DNA from: Algoriphagus oliviformis
Lineage (GTDB): Bacteria > Bacteroidota > Bacteroidia > Cytophagales > Cyclobacteriaceae
NCBI RefSeq assembly: GCF_017254915.1
Contig: NZ_JAFKCT010000016.1
Location: forward strand, 1 to 56,661
DNA: 56,661 nt
Direction of reading: 5' to 3'
The position numbers and the translations under genes are program-made. This document shows positions 1-7,060 of the stretch, in pieces; the stretch's first letter is position 1, and each line of letters starts with the position of its first letter. The notes below the pieces were generated by a model. The model was not told the origin of the DNA. It did no database searches and saw nothing but the letters and a program-made list of their open reading frames with translations.

Positions 1-91
1 AAGGGAGGATAGAACAAAAAAGGATTGAAATAGAATGAAATTCCTTGGAAACAACCAGCTCTTCGGAATTCGCAATTTCGAAGCGGTATCC

Positions 92-108
92 TAGGATTTG
101 AAATCCTA
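92..108. repeat. Small palindrome, GGATTT/AAATCC type
   Basis: TAGGATTT and AAATCCTA pair around a single central G. Related palindromes lie at 828-842 and 852-874, on the far side of the lipoprotein gene. The repeat has no T-tract after it, so it is unlikely to be a simple terminator. Bases 1-140 otherwise show no gene. Confidence 0.55.
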
Positions 109-140
109 CTCAGTTAATCTTAAAAAGTGTTTGCCAAATA

Positions 141-782
141 ATGAGAACATCAGTCTCCATCATAGTTCTGTTGATATTTTTCGCCAATTGCAAAAGTCAG
201 ATTTCCAAAGTCACAAGCTTTACCCCCCAAACCAAAATCGAGAATTACGGTGACACATTGAGAATAGAAACAGTACGAATCGATAAAACAACGCTCAAAA
301 AAAACTACATCGATCTCAAAGGAGTCTCAGATGACGGCTTCGATTCGAGCTTTGAGGTCGTATCAAGGTATTTCGAGAAAAAGCCTGTGACGTTCCGTCA
401 AGACGGCTACCCATTTTCTGTTGCCGATTTTGACTTTGTTTTGGAAAAAAAGTCGTTTTTAAAAAGGATAAACAAAAAAATCAGGAGTCTAGAACAAAGC
501 AACGCATTTCCTTTTGAGATCGATCCGTATCAAGAACTTGCAAGAATAGTGGCTGAAAACGAAAATTTGGACAGCCTGGAGAGCTTTGAGAATGATTTTT
601 TCATTGCTCAGCTACTTTCTCGTGGAACTTTACTGATCGAAGCCAGAAACGGAAAGATCCAGCCTCACTCCCTATTGATCGAATTGTACACAACACCGTT
701 TTCCGGAGGCAGAAAGTTTTACATCAAATCCTCTGAAGGTGATACGATACCGATTTTCTCATTTAATGAATGGATGAAATAG
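141..782 (+). CDS. Hypothetical lipoprotein, AT-rich
   Basis: I do not recognise this 213-residue protein. Residues 1-17 form a short hydrophobic leader ending in FANC, a relaxed lipobox that would anchor the mature protein to a membrane through Cys17. The rest is soluble, charged and Lys/Glu/Phe-rich, with no enzymatic motif that I can see. It stands alone: the next gene starts about 240 bases downstream. Its base composition is visibly more AT-rich than the following genes, and it is bracketed by related small palindromes at 92-108 and 828-874. Recent acquisition or weak selection are both possible. The ATG at 141 is the only start that keeps the leader. The reading frame is probably real; the function is unknown. 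Confidence 0.65.
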   Translation: MRTSVSIIVLLIFFANCKSQISKVTSFTPQTKIENYGDTLRIETVRIDKTTLKKNYIDLKGVSDDGFDSSFEVVSRYFEKKPVTFRQDGYPFSVADFDFVLEKKSFLKRINKKIRSLEQSNAFPFEIDPYQELARIVAENENLDSLESFENDFFIAQLLSRGTLLIEARNGKIQPHSLLIELYTTPFSGGRKFYIKSSEGDTIPIFSFNEWMK

Positions 783-827
783 GTGATAGAGATAAAAGAG
801 TGTCGAAAGATTAATCCGGTTCTCCCA

Positions 828-874
828 AGGATTAAAAATCCTCCAGAAATACCTCGGGATTGCAAATCCCGAGG
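828..874. repeat. Pair of GGATT/AATCC palindromes
   Basis: Two adjacent hairpins: AGGATT-aaa-AATCCT at 828-842, and a perfect 10-bp stem CCTCGGGATT / AATCCCGAGG with a 3-base loop at 852-874. They share the GGATT core with the palindrome at 92-108. The rest of the 783-1019 gap holds a short GTGGT/ACCAC hairpin near 895-909 and degenerate GAATTTC-type repeats at 970-1012. Confidence 0.6.
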
Positions 875-1019
875 AACGAGCGATTAATAAGACAAGTGGT
901 TAGTACCACTACCCAACTGAAATCTCCTGCTAAAATGCCGACCTCTCAAAAACAGCCAATACCTTTAGGGTACCGAAATCTCGAATTTCGAACCCCGAAT
1001 TTCAAATCTTACTCTCCGA

Positions 1020-1961
1020 ATGTCGAATACTGAAGCCAAAGGAAAAGACCTCCGCATTATCTACATGGGCACGCCGGAATTTGCCGTGCCTGCCTTGGAA
1101 AAGCTCGTGGAAAACGGCTGGAACGTGGTCGCCGTCATCACCGCTCCCGACAAACCCCAAGGTCGCGGCCAAAAGCTGGTAGGTTCTCCCGTGAAGGAAG
1201 CCGCCGAAAAGCTGGGCCTCCACATCCTCCAGCCCACCAATCTGAAAAACCTCGAGTTCCAGCAAGAGTTGCGAGACCTACAGGCAGATCTGCAGATCGT
1301 GGTGGCCTTCCGCATGCTGCCCGAGGCTGTCTGGAATATGCCGCCCCTCGGCACCTTCAACCTGCACGCTTCCCTCCTGCCCAACTACCGCGGCGCCGCT
1401 CCCATCAACTGGGCCATCATCAACGGGGAGAAGGAAACCGGTGTCACGACCTTTTTCCTCAAGCATGAGATCGATACGGGAAGCATCATTTTCCAGGAAA
1501 AAATCCAGATTCTGGAAGAGGATGACTTGGGAACAGTCTATGAAAAACTGATGACCATCGGCGCCGAACTGGTTGTCAAGACGGTCGATGCCATCTCCAA
1601 AGACGAAGTGACTCCCACCGTCCAAGACGAGTCCAAGGCCATCCACCACGCCCCAAAAATCTTCAAGGAAACAGGCAAGATCGACTGGACCAAGTCTGCC
1701 GAATCCATCCACAACCTGATCCGTGGCCTTTCCCCCTATCCTGCCGCCTGGACGGAGTTCCAAGGCAAGACCTGCAAAGTTTTCAAATCAGCGCTTTCCG
1801 CCAAGGATATCCCAGGCAAGGAGGCCGGAGAATGGAGCTCCGATGGAAAGACGTTCCTCCGTTTTCAAACAGGCTCGGGCTCCTTGGACATTCTGGAACT
1901 GCAGCTCGAAGGCAAAAAGCGGATGAAAACCGAGGATTTGCTGCGGGGACTGAAGCTGTAA
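1020..1961 (+). CDS. fmt: Methionyl-tRNA formyltransferase
   Basis: This enzyme transfers a formyl group from 10-formyltetrahydrofolate to the amino group of initiator Met-tRNA in the cytoplasm. The 313-residue length is normal for the family. Near the N-terminus is the MGTPEFAVP signature (residues 16-24). The SLLPNYRGAAPINW block (118-131) follows the catalytic pair Asn114 and His116, and the catalytic Asp is Asp152 in KHEIDTGS, matching the Asn/His/Asp triad of the E. coli enzyme. The C-terminal third carries the OB-fold-like tRNA-binding part (LIRGLSPYPAAWTEF). No def gene lies beside it, unlike in many bacteria. The ATG at 1020 leaves a ten-residue extension before the conserved core. 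A palindromic CAGTAGGCAG repeat follows directly. Confidence 0.96.
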   Translation: MSNTEAKGKDLRIIYMGTPEFAVPALEKLVENGWNVVAVITAPDKPQGRGQKLVGSPVKEAAEKLGLHILQPTNLKNLEFQQELRDLQADLQIVVAFRMLPEAVWNMPPLGTFNLHASLLPNYRGAAPINWAIINGEKETGVTTFFLKHEIDTGSIIFQEKIQILEEDDLGTVYEKLMTIGAELVVKTVDAISKDEVTPTVQDESKAIHHAPKIFKETGKIDWTKSAESIHNLIRGLSPYPAAWTEFQGKTCKVFKSALSAKDIPGKEAGEWSSDGKTFLRFQTGSGSLDILELQLEGKKRMKTEDLLRGLKL

Positions 1962-1965
1962 ATCC

Positions 1966-2050
1966 CAGTCTGCAGTAGGCAGAATGCAGTGAGCAGTGGT
2001 TTCTGCATACTGCCTACTGGATATCTGCCCACTGATCCCCGCAGACTGCA
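1966..2050. repeat. CAGTAGGCAG-family palindromic repeat, copy 1
   Basis: Bases 1973-1989 (CAGTAGGCAGAATGCAG) pair with 2003-2019 (CTGCATACTGCCTACTG) with one mismatch. Outer CAGTCTGC and GCAGACTG arms extend the structure. Related repeats lie at 6988-7055 and 17519-17716. It sits between fmt and the next gene. Confidence 0.7.
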
Positions 2051-2117
2051 AACAGCCAACTATTTTAAAATCCCGGTGATTTTTAGGAAATTGGGGTAAA
2101 TTTTTAAATCTAACACT

Positions 2118-2978
2118 ATGAAAAAGTCAGTTTTAAGTATCCTGTTTTTGGCTGGAGCGATGATTGCGATGCCCTCGGAAGCCCAGATTTTGAAAAAAAT
2201 CCAACAAGCAGCCCAGCAGGGAGCGGAAAACGCGGTGACCAAAAAGACCCGTGAATCCACCGAAAAAGCTACAAGTGACGCCTTGGACGGCATGTTTGGC
2301 GGCATGATGCAGCCCGCTCCGACGGAGTCAGAATATTCCTTCACCGGCTACATGGTCATGGAAGTGACCGCCACGGACAAGAAGGGCAAATCGGAGGAAC
2401 CCGTGCGGATGCAGTACCTGCTGTCCTCGGGCACCGAGTTTATGGGCATGAGTTTCAGCGATCCGAAGCAGCCCAGCACCACTACCACGACCATCATGGA
2501 CACCAAAAACCAAGCGATGGTGATGCTGCTGGAAGACAAAGGAAACAAATCGAGCATGGCCATGAAGCTTAACTACGACAAGCTGCAGGGCATGGTGGAC
2601 GAGGAGGCCGAAGAGCAACTGGAACAACCCGACTACGAAATCACCAAGACCGGAAACACCAAAACCATCCTGGGCTATACCTGCGAGGAATACCTGGTGA
2701 AAACCGAAGATGGAGATGGACAATACTGGGTCACCGAGGAGCCGATAGAAGGATTCTCGATGTTTTCCCCCCAGAGCAACCCCATGGTCTCCGACAAGAC
2801 TATCGAGCGCTACAGCTCCATGTTTTCCAACGCCCCCAAGGGCAGCTTCATGGAAATGGTCTTCACCGACAAAGACGGCGCAGTCACGGACATGAAGGTA
2901 GTCGAACTGGAGACCGACAGCCCGAGGAAATTCCAGATGTCCGACTATCCCAACATGATGTCGGGAGGCGGCAAGTAA
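2118..2978 (+). CDS. DUF4412-type exported protein
   Basis: This 286-residue protein has a cleavable signal peptide (residues 1-22, ending SEAQ) and is expected in the periplasm or at the cell surface. The body resembles the DUF4412 family of Bacteroidota: a strand-rich domain with a TKTILGYTCEEYLV segment followed by YWVTEEP, which is typical of that family. The function of the family is not established. An early Gln/Ala-rich segment (KIQQAAQQGAENAV) looks helical. The gene appears monocistronic, with a strong hairpin terminator directly after it and a repeat-bearing gap before it. The family assignment is from memory of these motifs and is moderately secure. Confidence 0.75.
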   Translation: MKKSVLSILFLAGAMIAMPSEAQILKKIQQAAQQGAENAVTKKTRESTEKATSDALDGMFGGMMQPAPTESEYSFTGYMVMEVTATDKKGKSEEPVRMQYLLSSGTEFMGMSFSDPKQPSTTTTTIMDTKNQAMVMLLEDKGNKSSMAMKLNYDKLQGMVDEEAEEQLEQPDYEITKTGNTKTILGYTCEEYLVKTEDGDGQYWVTEEPIEGFSMFSPQSNPMVSDKTIERYSSMFSNAPKGSFMEMVFTDKDGAVTDMKVVELETDSPRKFQMSDYPNMMSGGGK

Positions 2979-2983
2979 TCGGC

Positions 2984-3016
2984 AAAAAGGGTAGTTTTTC
3001 TACCCTTTTTCATTTT
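2984..3016 (+). terminator. Intrinsic terminator after the DUF4412 gene
   Basis: The stem AAAAAGGGTAG / CTACCCTTTTT has a short T-rich loop and is followed by CATTTTTT. It ends six bases after the stop codon of the upstream gene. Confidence 0.8.
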
Positions 3017-3061
3017 TTACTCTTCAAAGACTGGTAAATTCAGGCCAAACTTTGAAGCCCT

Positions 3062-3565
3062 GTGAAGATCATACTCATCGTAGCCAAAGCGAAAAACAAC
3101 GTCATTGGCAAAGACAACCAGCTCATCTGGAAGCTTTCCGCTGATCTCAAGCGTTTTAAAAACCTCACCACCGGCCACCATATCCTGATGGGCCGAAAGA
3201 CTTACGAATCCCTGGGCAAGCCCCTGCCCAACCGAACCCACTTGGTCATCACCCGAAACCCAGACTTTACCGTTCCGGAGGGACACTATGTCTTTTCCTC
3301 CGTCGAGGATGCTTTCATCCATTCCAACAAGGTTGGGGTGGACGAGCTCTACGTCATCGGAGGCGGACAGATCTATGCCGAGACGATCCGGCTCTGCGAC
3401 CGACTCGAGGTGACCGAGGTAGAAGCCAAACCCGAAGGGGACACCTTTTTCCCGGAGATTGATCCCCACATCTGGAGGGAAACGGGAAGGGAAAGCCATC
3501 CCGCAGATGAGAAAAACGAGTATGCCTACTCCTTTGTGACCTACGAAAAAACCGCCAAACCATGA
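3062..3565 (+). CDS. folA: Dihydrofolate reductase
   Basis: The enzyme reduces dihydrofolate to tetrahydrofolate with NADPH, feeding thymidylate, purine and formyl-methionine synthesis. The 167-residue length is normal. Visible hallmarks are VAKAKNNVIGKDNQLIWKL at the N-terminus with the catalytic acid Asp28 in SADLKRFK, MGRKTYESLG for NADPH binding, and VIGGGQIYAE near residue 100. Translation starts at a GTG (3062), because no ATG precedes the conserved N-terminus. It overlaps the following oxidoreductase gene by four bases (ATGA), which implies translational coupling in a folA-SDR-cinA operon. Confidence 0.95.
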   Translation: MKIILIVAKAKNNVIGKDNQLIWKLSADLKRFKNLTTGHHILMGRKTYESLGKPLPNRTHLVITRNPDFTVPEGHYVFSSVEDAFIHSNKVGVDELYVIGGGQIYAETIRLCDRLEVTEVEAKPEGDTFFPEIDPHIWRETGRESHPADEKNEYAYSFVTYEKTAKP

Positions 3566-4347
3566 GCAAAAACGTCATCTGGATCACCGGGGCTTCCTCC
3601 GGCATTGGGGAGGCCGCGGCCAAAAAGTTTTCAAAAGAGGGCTATCGCGTCATCATTTCTGCCAGAAAAGAGCCCGAACTGGAACGTGTCAAAAGCGAGT
3701 GCGCCCACCCGGAAGATGTCTTGGTCTTGCCCCTGGACTTGACGGAGATCGATTCTTTCGAAGCAAAAGTGAGCCAAGCCTTGGCACAATTCGGGCAGAT
3801 CGACGTCGTCCTGCACAATGGCGGCATCAGCCAGCGCTCCCTCATCCGCGAGACAGGACTGGAGATAGACCGCAAGCTGATGGAGGTCAATTTCTTTGGC
3901 ACCATCGCCCTGACCAAGGCCTTACTTCCGCATTTTATCTCAAGAAAAACCGGCCACTTCGCGGTCATCAGTTCCTTGGTCGGAAAGATCGAATCCCCCT
4001 ACCGCTCCTCCTATGCCGCTTCCAAGCATGCTTTGCACGGCTTCTTTGACACGCTCCGGGCGGAGCACCACGGCGACCACATCGCCGTCACGATGATCTG
4101 CCCGGGCTTCATCCGTACCAACGTCTCCGTCAATGCCATCACGGCTGACGGCTCAGCCCTTGGCCAGATGGACGAAGCACAAGCCAAAGGCATGAGTCCG
4201 GAGGAATGCGCAAACCAGATCTTCTCCGCCATCCGTGGCCGCAAGGAGGAAGTTTACATCGGGGGAAAAGAGACCATGGCCATCTACCTCAAGCGCTTCC
4301 TTCCCTCCCTTTTCTCAAAAATCATCCGAAAAGCCAAAGTCCGATAG
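3562..4347 (+). CDS. Short-chain dehydrogenase/reductase
   Basis: This is a cytoplasmic NAD(P)-dependent oxidoreductase of the classical SDR family, 261 residues. The Rossmann signature TGASSGIG is at residues 9-16, NGG follows the fourth strand (86-88), and the catalytic set is Ser137/138, Tyr151 and Lys155 in SSYAASKHA. An Arg (SARKEP) after strand two favours NADPH over NADH. The C-terminal part resembles the DHRS7-like branch (CPGFIRTNVS, KRFLPSLFSKIIRK), whose bacterial substrates are unclear. The start overlaps folA by four bases, and the stop is directly followed by the cinA ATG, so the three genes are probably co-translated. The substrate cannot be told from the sequence. Confidence 0.9.
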   Translation: MSKNVIWITGASSGIGEAAAKKFSKEGYRVIISARKEPELERVKSECAHPEDVLVLPLDLTEIDSFEAKVSQALAQFGQIDVVLHNGGISQRSLIRETGLEIDRKLMEVNFFGTIALTKALLPHFISRKTGHFAVISSLVGKIESPYRSSYAASKHALHGFFDTLRAEHHGDHIAVTMICPGFIRTNVSVNAITADGSALGQMDEAQAKGMSPEECANQIFSAIRGRKEEVYIGGKETMAIYLKRFLPSLFSKIIRKAKVR

Positions 4348-5604
4348 ATGCAACTCATCAAAGCCGAAATCATCGCCATAGGAGACGAACTGCTCTATGG
4401 CCAAATCATGGATACCAACTCGCACTGGATCAGCCAAGAGCTGGATCTGGTGGGGGTGAAAGTCGTGAGAAAAACCACCGTTGGCGACAACCGGACGGAC
4501 ATCCTCACCGCATTTGCCGAGGCGGAAAAGCGCGCCGACCTCATCCTGATCACCGGAGGCCTCGGCCCGACCCAAGACGACCTGACCAAGCCCCTGCTGG
4601 CCGAGTACTTCGGCTGCGGCGTGGTGGAGTTTCCCGAGGCGGTGGCCGCGGTCACGGCCTTCTTCCAAAAGCGGGGTCGGGAGATCACCCCGCTCAACGT
4701 ACTGCAGGGCCACCTTCCCTCCTGCTGCACCTATGTCCCCAATGAGGTCGGCACGGCTCCGGGGATGTGGTTTGAGCAAAACGGCGCCTATTGGATGTCC
4801 ATGCCTGGCGTGCCGCACGAGATGAAAAAGCTCATGAAGGACTTTGTCCTCCCCAAGCTGCCGGAGATTTTTGAGCTGCCTGTGATCTACCACCGGGTCG
4901 TGAAGACGGTGGGAATCGGCGAGAGCTGGCTGGCAGATCTGATCCGGGACTGGGAAAACGCACTGCCGGAGCACATCAAACTGGCATACCTTCCCTCTTT
5001 GGGACAGGTGCGCCTGAGGCTCACGGCTTTTGGCAATGACAAGGCAAAGCTCGCCTCGGAAGTCGCCGAACAGATCGCATTGGTCATGCCCCGGATCGCC
5101 AGCTATGTGTACGGCTACGACGAGGAGAGCCTGGAATCCGCCATCGGAAATCTTTTGAAGAAGTCAGGGAAAACTTTAGCTTTGGCCGAAAGCTGCTCTG
5201 GAGGCTACATTTCCCACCTGGTCACGAGCATCGCAGGAAGTTCCGCTTACTTCAACGGCTCGGTAGTCCCCTACCACAACCAGTTTAAGGAAAACATCCT
5301 GGGAGTGAAGGCCGAAACGCTTGCCAGCCACGGGGCGGTGAGCGAGGAGACAGTGAGGGAAATGTCCAGCGGAGTCCGAAGTTTGTTTGGGTCGGACATT
5401 GGCCTAGCCAGCAGCGGAATAGCCGGTCCTGACGGTGGCACGGAGGAAAAACCGGTCGGAACGGTCTGGATCGCCTGTGCGGGAGCGGGTTTTGTCGAGA
5501 CCAAAAAACTCCAATTGAGCCAGGATCGCTTGCTGAATATTCAATTGACGGGCGTTGCCGTTTTGAATTTGCTAAGGATTTGCCTCAATCAAGACAACAA
5601 ATAA
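4348..5604 (+). CDS. cinA: CinA-family protein, NMN deamidase-like
   Basis: This is a 418-residue cytoplasmic protein of standard CinA length. The N-terminal MoCF-like domain (about residues 1-170) has IAIGDELLYGQIMDTNSHW and ITGGLGPTQDDLT. The C-terminal PncC-type domain (about 255-415) has LAESCSGGYISHLVTSIAGSS and ASSGIAGPDGGTEEKPVGTVW. In characterised homologues the C-terminal domain deamidates nicotinamide mononucleotide in pyridine-nucleotide salvage, and the N-terminal domain can hydrolyse ADP-ribose. Older naming links it to competence, which nothing here supports. It starts immediately after the SDR stop codon and closes the folA operon. Confidence 0.93.
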   Translation: MQLIKAEIIAIGDELLYGQIMDTNSHWISQELDLVGVKVVRKTTVGDNRTDILTAFAEAEKRADLILITGGLGPTQDDLTKPLLAEYFGCGVVEFPEAVAAVTAFFQKRGREITPLNVLQGHLPSCCTYVPNEVGTAPGMWFEQNGAYWMSMPGVPHEMKKLMKDFVLPKLPEIFELPVIYHRVVKTVGIGESWLADLIRDWENALPEHIKLAYLPSLGQVRLRLTAFGNDKAKLASEVAEQIALVMPRIASYVYGYDEESLESAIGNLLKKSGKTLALAESCSGGYISHLVTSIAGSSAYFNGSVVPYHNQFKENILGVKAETLASHGAVSEETVREMSSGVRSLFGSDIGLASSGIAGPDGGTEEKPVGTVWIACAGAGFVETKKLQLSQDRLLNIQLTGVAVLNLLRICLNQDNK

Positions 5605-5691
5605 AATTTTACATTTAGGGTTTGGGCGGAAGTCGTATAAAATTTAATTTTAAAACTTGAATTTAAACCCAATTAAATTACCTCAATAGCT

Positions 5692-6987
5692 ATGGCAAGT
5701 GTAGAAATGCTGATGCCCAAAATGGGCGAAAGTATTATAGAAGGCACCATCCTCACCTGGCTCAAGAAGGAAGGCGACTCCATCGAGCAGGATGAGTCGG
5801 TACTCGAAGTCGCCACCGACAAGGTGGACACCGAGGTTCCTGCCACCCATGGCGGGATTTTGAAAAAGATCCTTGCCAAAGAAGGAGAGGTAATCGCCGT
5901 GGGTGCGCCCATAGCTTTGATCGAGACCAGCTCCGAAAACGGAACCGCAAAGACCGAAACTCCCAGCGCACCGAAAACGGAAAAAGAAGAACTCGTAGCC
6001 GCAGCGCCGGAAAATACCGGCAGCATCCTCGCACAGCCCGAGCCACAGGTAGAGGAAAAATCCGATGACGGACGCTTTTATTCCCCCTTGGTAAAAAACA
6101 TCGCCAAGGAAGAAGGCATCAGCAAAGCCGAGCTGTCCAAAATCCCCGGAACCGGCAAAGACCAGCGCGTCACCAAGGAAGACATGCTGGCCTACGTCAA
6201 AAACAGATCGCAAAGCCCCGCCGCTGCGCCCTCCGCTCCATCCATTTCCGAGCCGAAAGTCCAAGTCAGCATCTCGGCAACGGACGAGATCATCGAGATG
6301 GACCGTATGCGCAAGATGATCGCCCAGCGTATGGTCGATTCCAAGCGCATCTCCGCGCACGTCACCTCTTTCGTAGAGGCTGACATGACCAACATCGTCC
6401 TCTGGAGAGAAAAGCACAAAGATGCCTATCGCGCAAAATATGGCGAAGGGATTACCTTTACACCCTTTTTCATCGAGGCCATCGCCCGCGCGATACGCGA
6501 CTTCCCGATGATCAACATCTCCGTGGACGGTGACCGAATCATCAAAAAGAAAGACATCAACATCGGCATGGCCGTGGCGTTGCCCTCCGGCAACCTGATC
6601 GTGCCCGTGATCAAAAACGTCGATCAGCTCAACCTGGTCGGTATATCCAAAAAAGTAAACGACCTGGCCAACCGCGCCAGAAACAACAAGCTGACTGCCG
6701 ACGATCTCGCCGGCGGCACGTACACTGTATCCAATGTGGGTTCCTTTGGCAATGTGATGGGCACCCCTATCATCCCGCAACCCCAGGTGGCCATCATGGC
6801 CGTGGGAGCCATCGTCAAAAAGCCCGCCGTGGTAGAGACGCCCACCGGAGACGTGATCGCCATCCGGCACAAGATGTTCCTCTCCCACTCCTACGACCAT
6901 CGCGTGGTGGACGGGGCTCTGGGTGGCATGTTTGTGCGCCGAGTGGCAGACTATCTGGAGGAGTTTGACCTTCGCAGCGATCTCTAG
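5692..6987 (+). CDS. 2-oxo acid dehydrogenase E2 acyltransferase
   Basis: This is the dihydrolipoamide acyltransferase core of a 2-oxo acid dehydrogenase complex, 431 residues. The N-terminal lipoyl domain (1-78) carries the lipoylated Lys44 in EVATDKVDTEV. An Ala/Pro/Glu-rich linker follows, then a peripheral-subunit-binding domain (about 125-172, SPLVKNIAKEEGI), a second linker and the catalytic domain with SYDHRVVDG, giving His403 and Asp407. The SISATDEIIEMDRMRKMIA stretch and general form suggest a branched-chain type E2, but substrate cannot be settled by eye. No E1 or E3 gene is adjacent, so its partners must be encoded elsewhere. The gene ends at a palindromic repeat facing a convergent kinase gene. 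Confidence 0.92.
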   Translation: MASVEMLMPKMGESIIEGTILTWLKKEGDSIEQDESVLEVATDKVDTEVPATHGGILKKILAKEGEVIAVGAPIALIETSSENGTAKTETPSAPKTEKEELVAAAPENTGSILAQPEPQVEEKSDDGRFYSPLVKNIAKEEGISKAELSKIPGTGKDQRVTKEDMLAYVKNRSQSPAAAPSAPSISEPKVQVSISATDEIIEMDRMRKMIAQRMVDSKRISAHVTSFVEADMTNIVLWREKHKDAYRAKYGEGITFTPFFIEAIARAIRDFPMINISVDGDRIIKKKDINIGMAVALPSGNLIVPVIKNVDQLNLVGISKKVNDLANRARNNKLTADDLAGGTYTVSNVGSFGNVMGTPIIPQPQVAIMAVGAIVKKPAVVETPTGDVIAIRHKMFLSHSYDHRVVDGALGGMFVRRVADYLEEFDLRSDL

Positions 6988-7055
6988 CAGGCAGTAGGCA
7001 GTGATCAGTAGGCAGTCTGCAAACTGCCCACTGCCTACCGCCTACTGATTACCGG
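6988..7055. repeat. CAGTAGGCAG-family palindromic repeat, copy 2
   Basis: The left arm GGCAGTAGGCAGTGATCAG pairs imperfectly with the right arm ACTGCCTACCGCCTACTG. It fills the whole gap between the convergent E2 and histidine kinase genes, where it could act as a bidirectional transcription barrier. Confidence 0.7.
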
Positions 7056-7060
7056 CAAGC

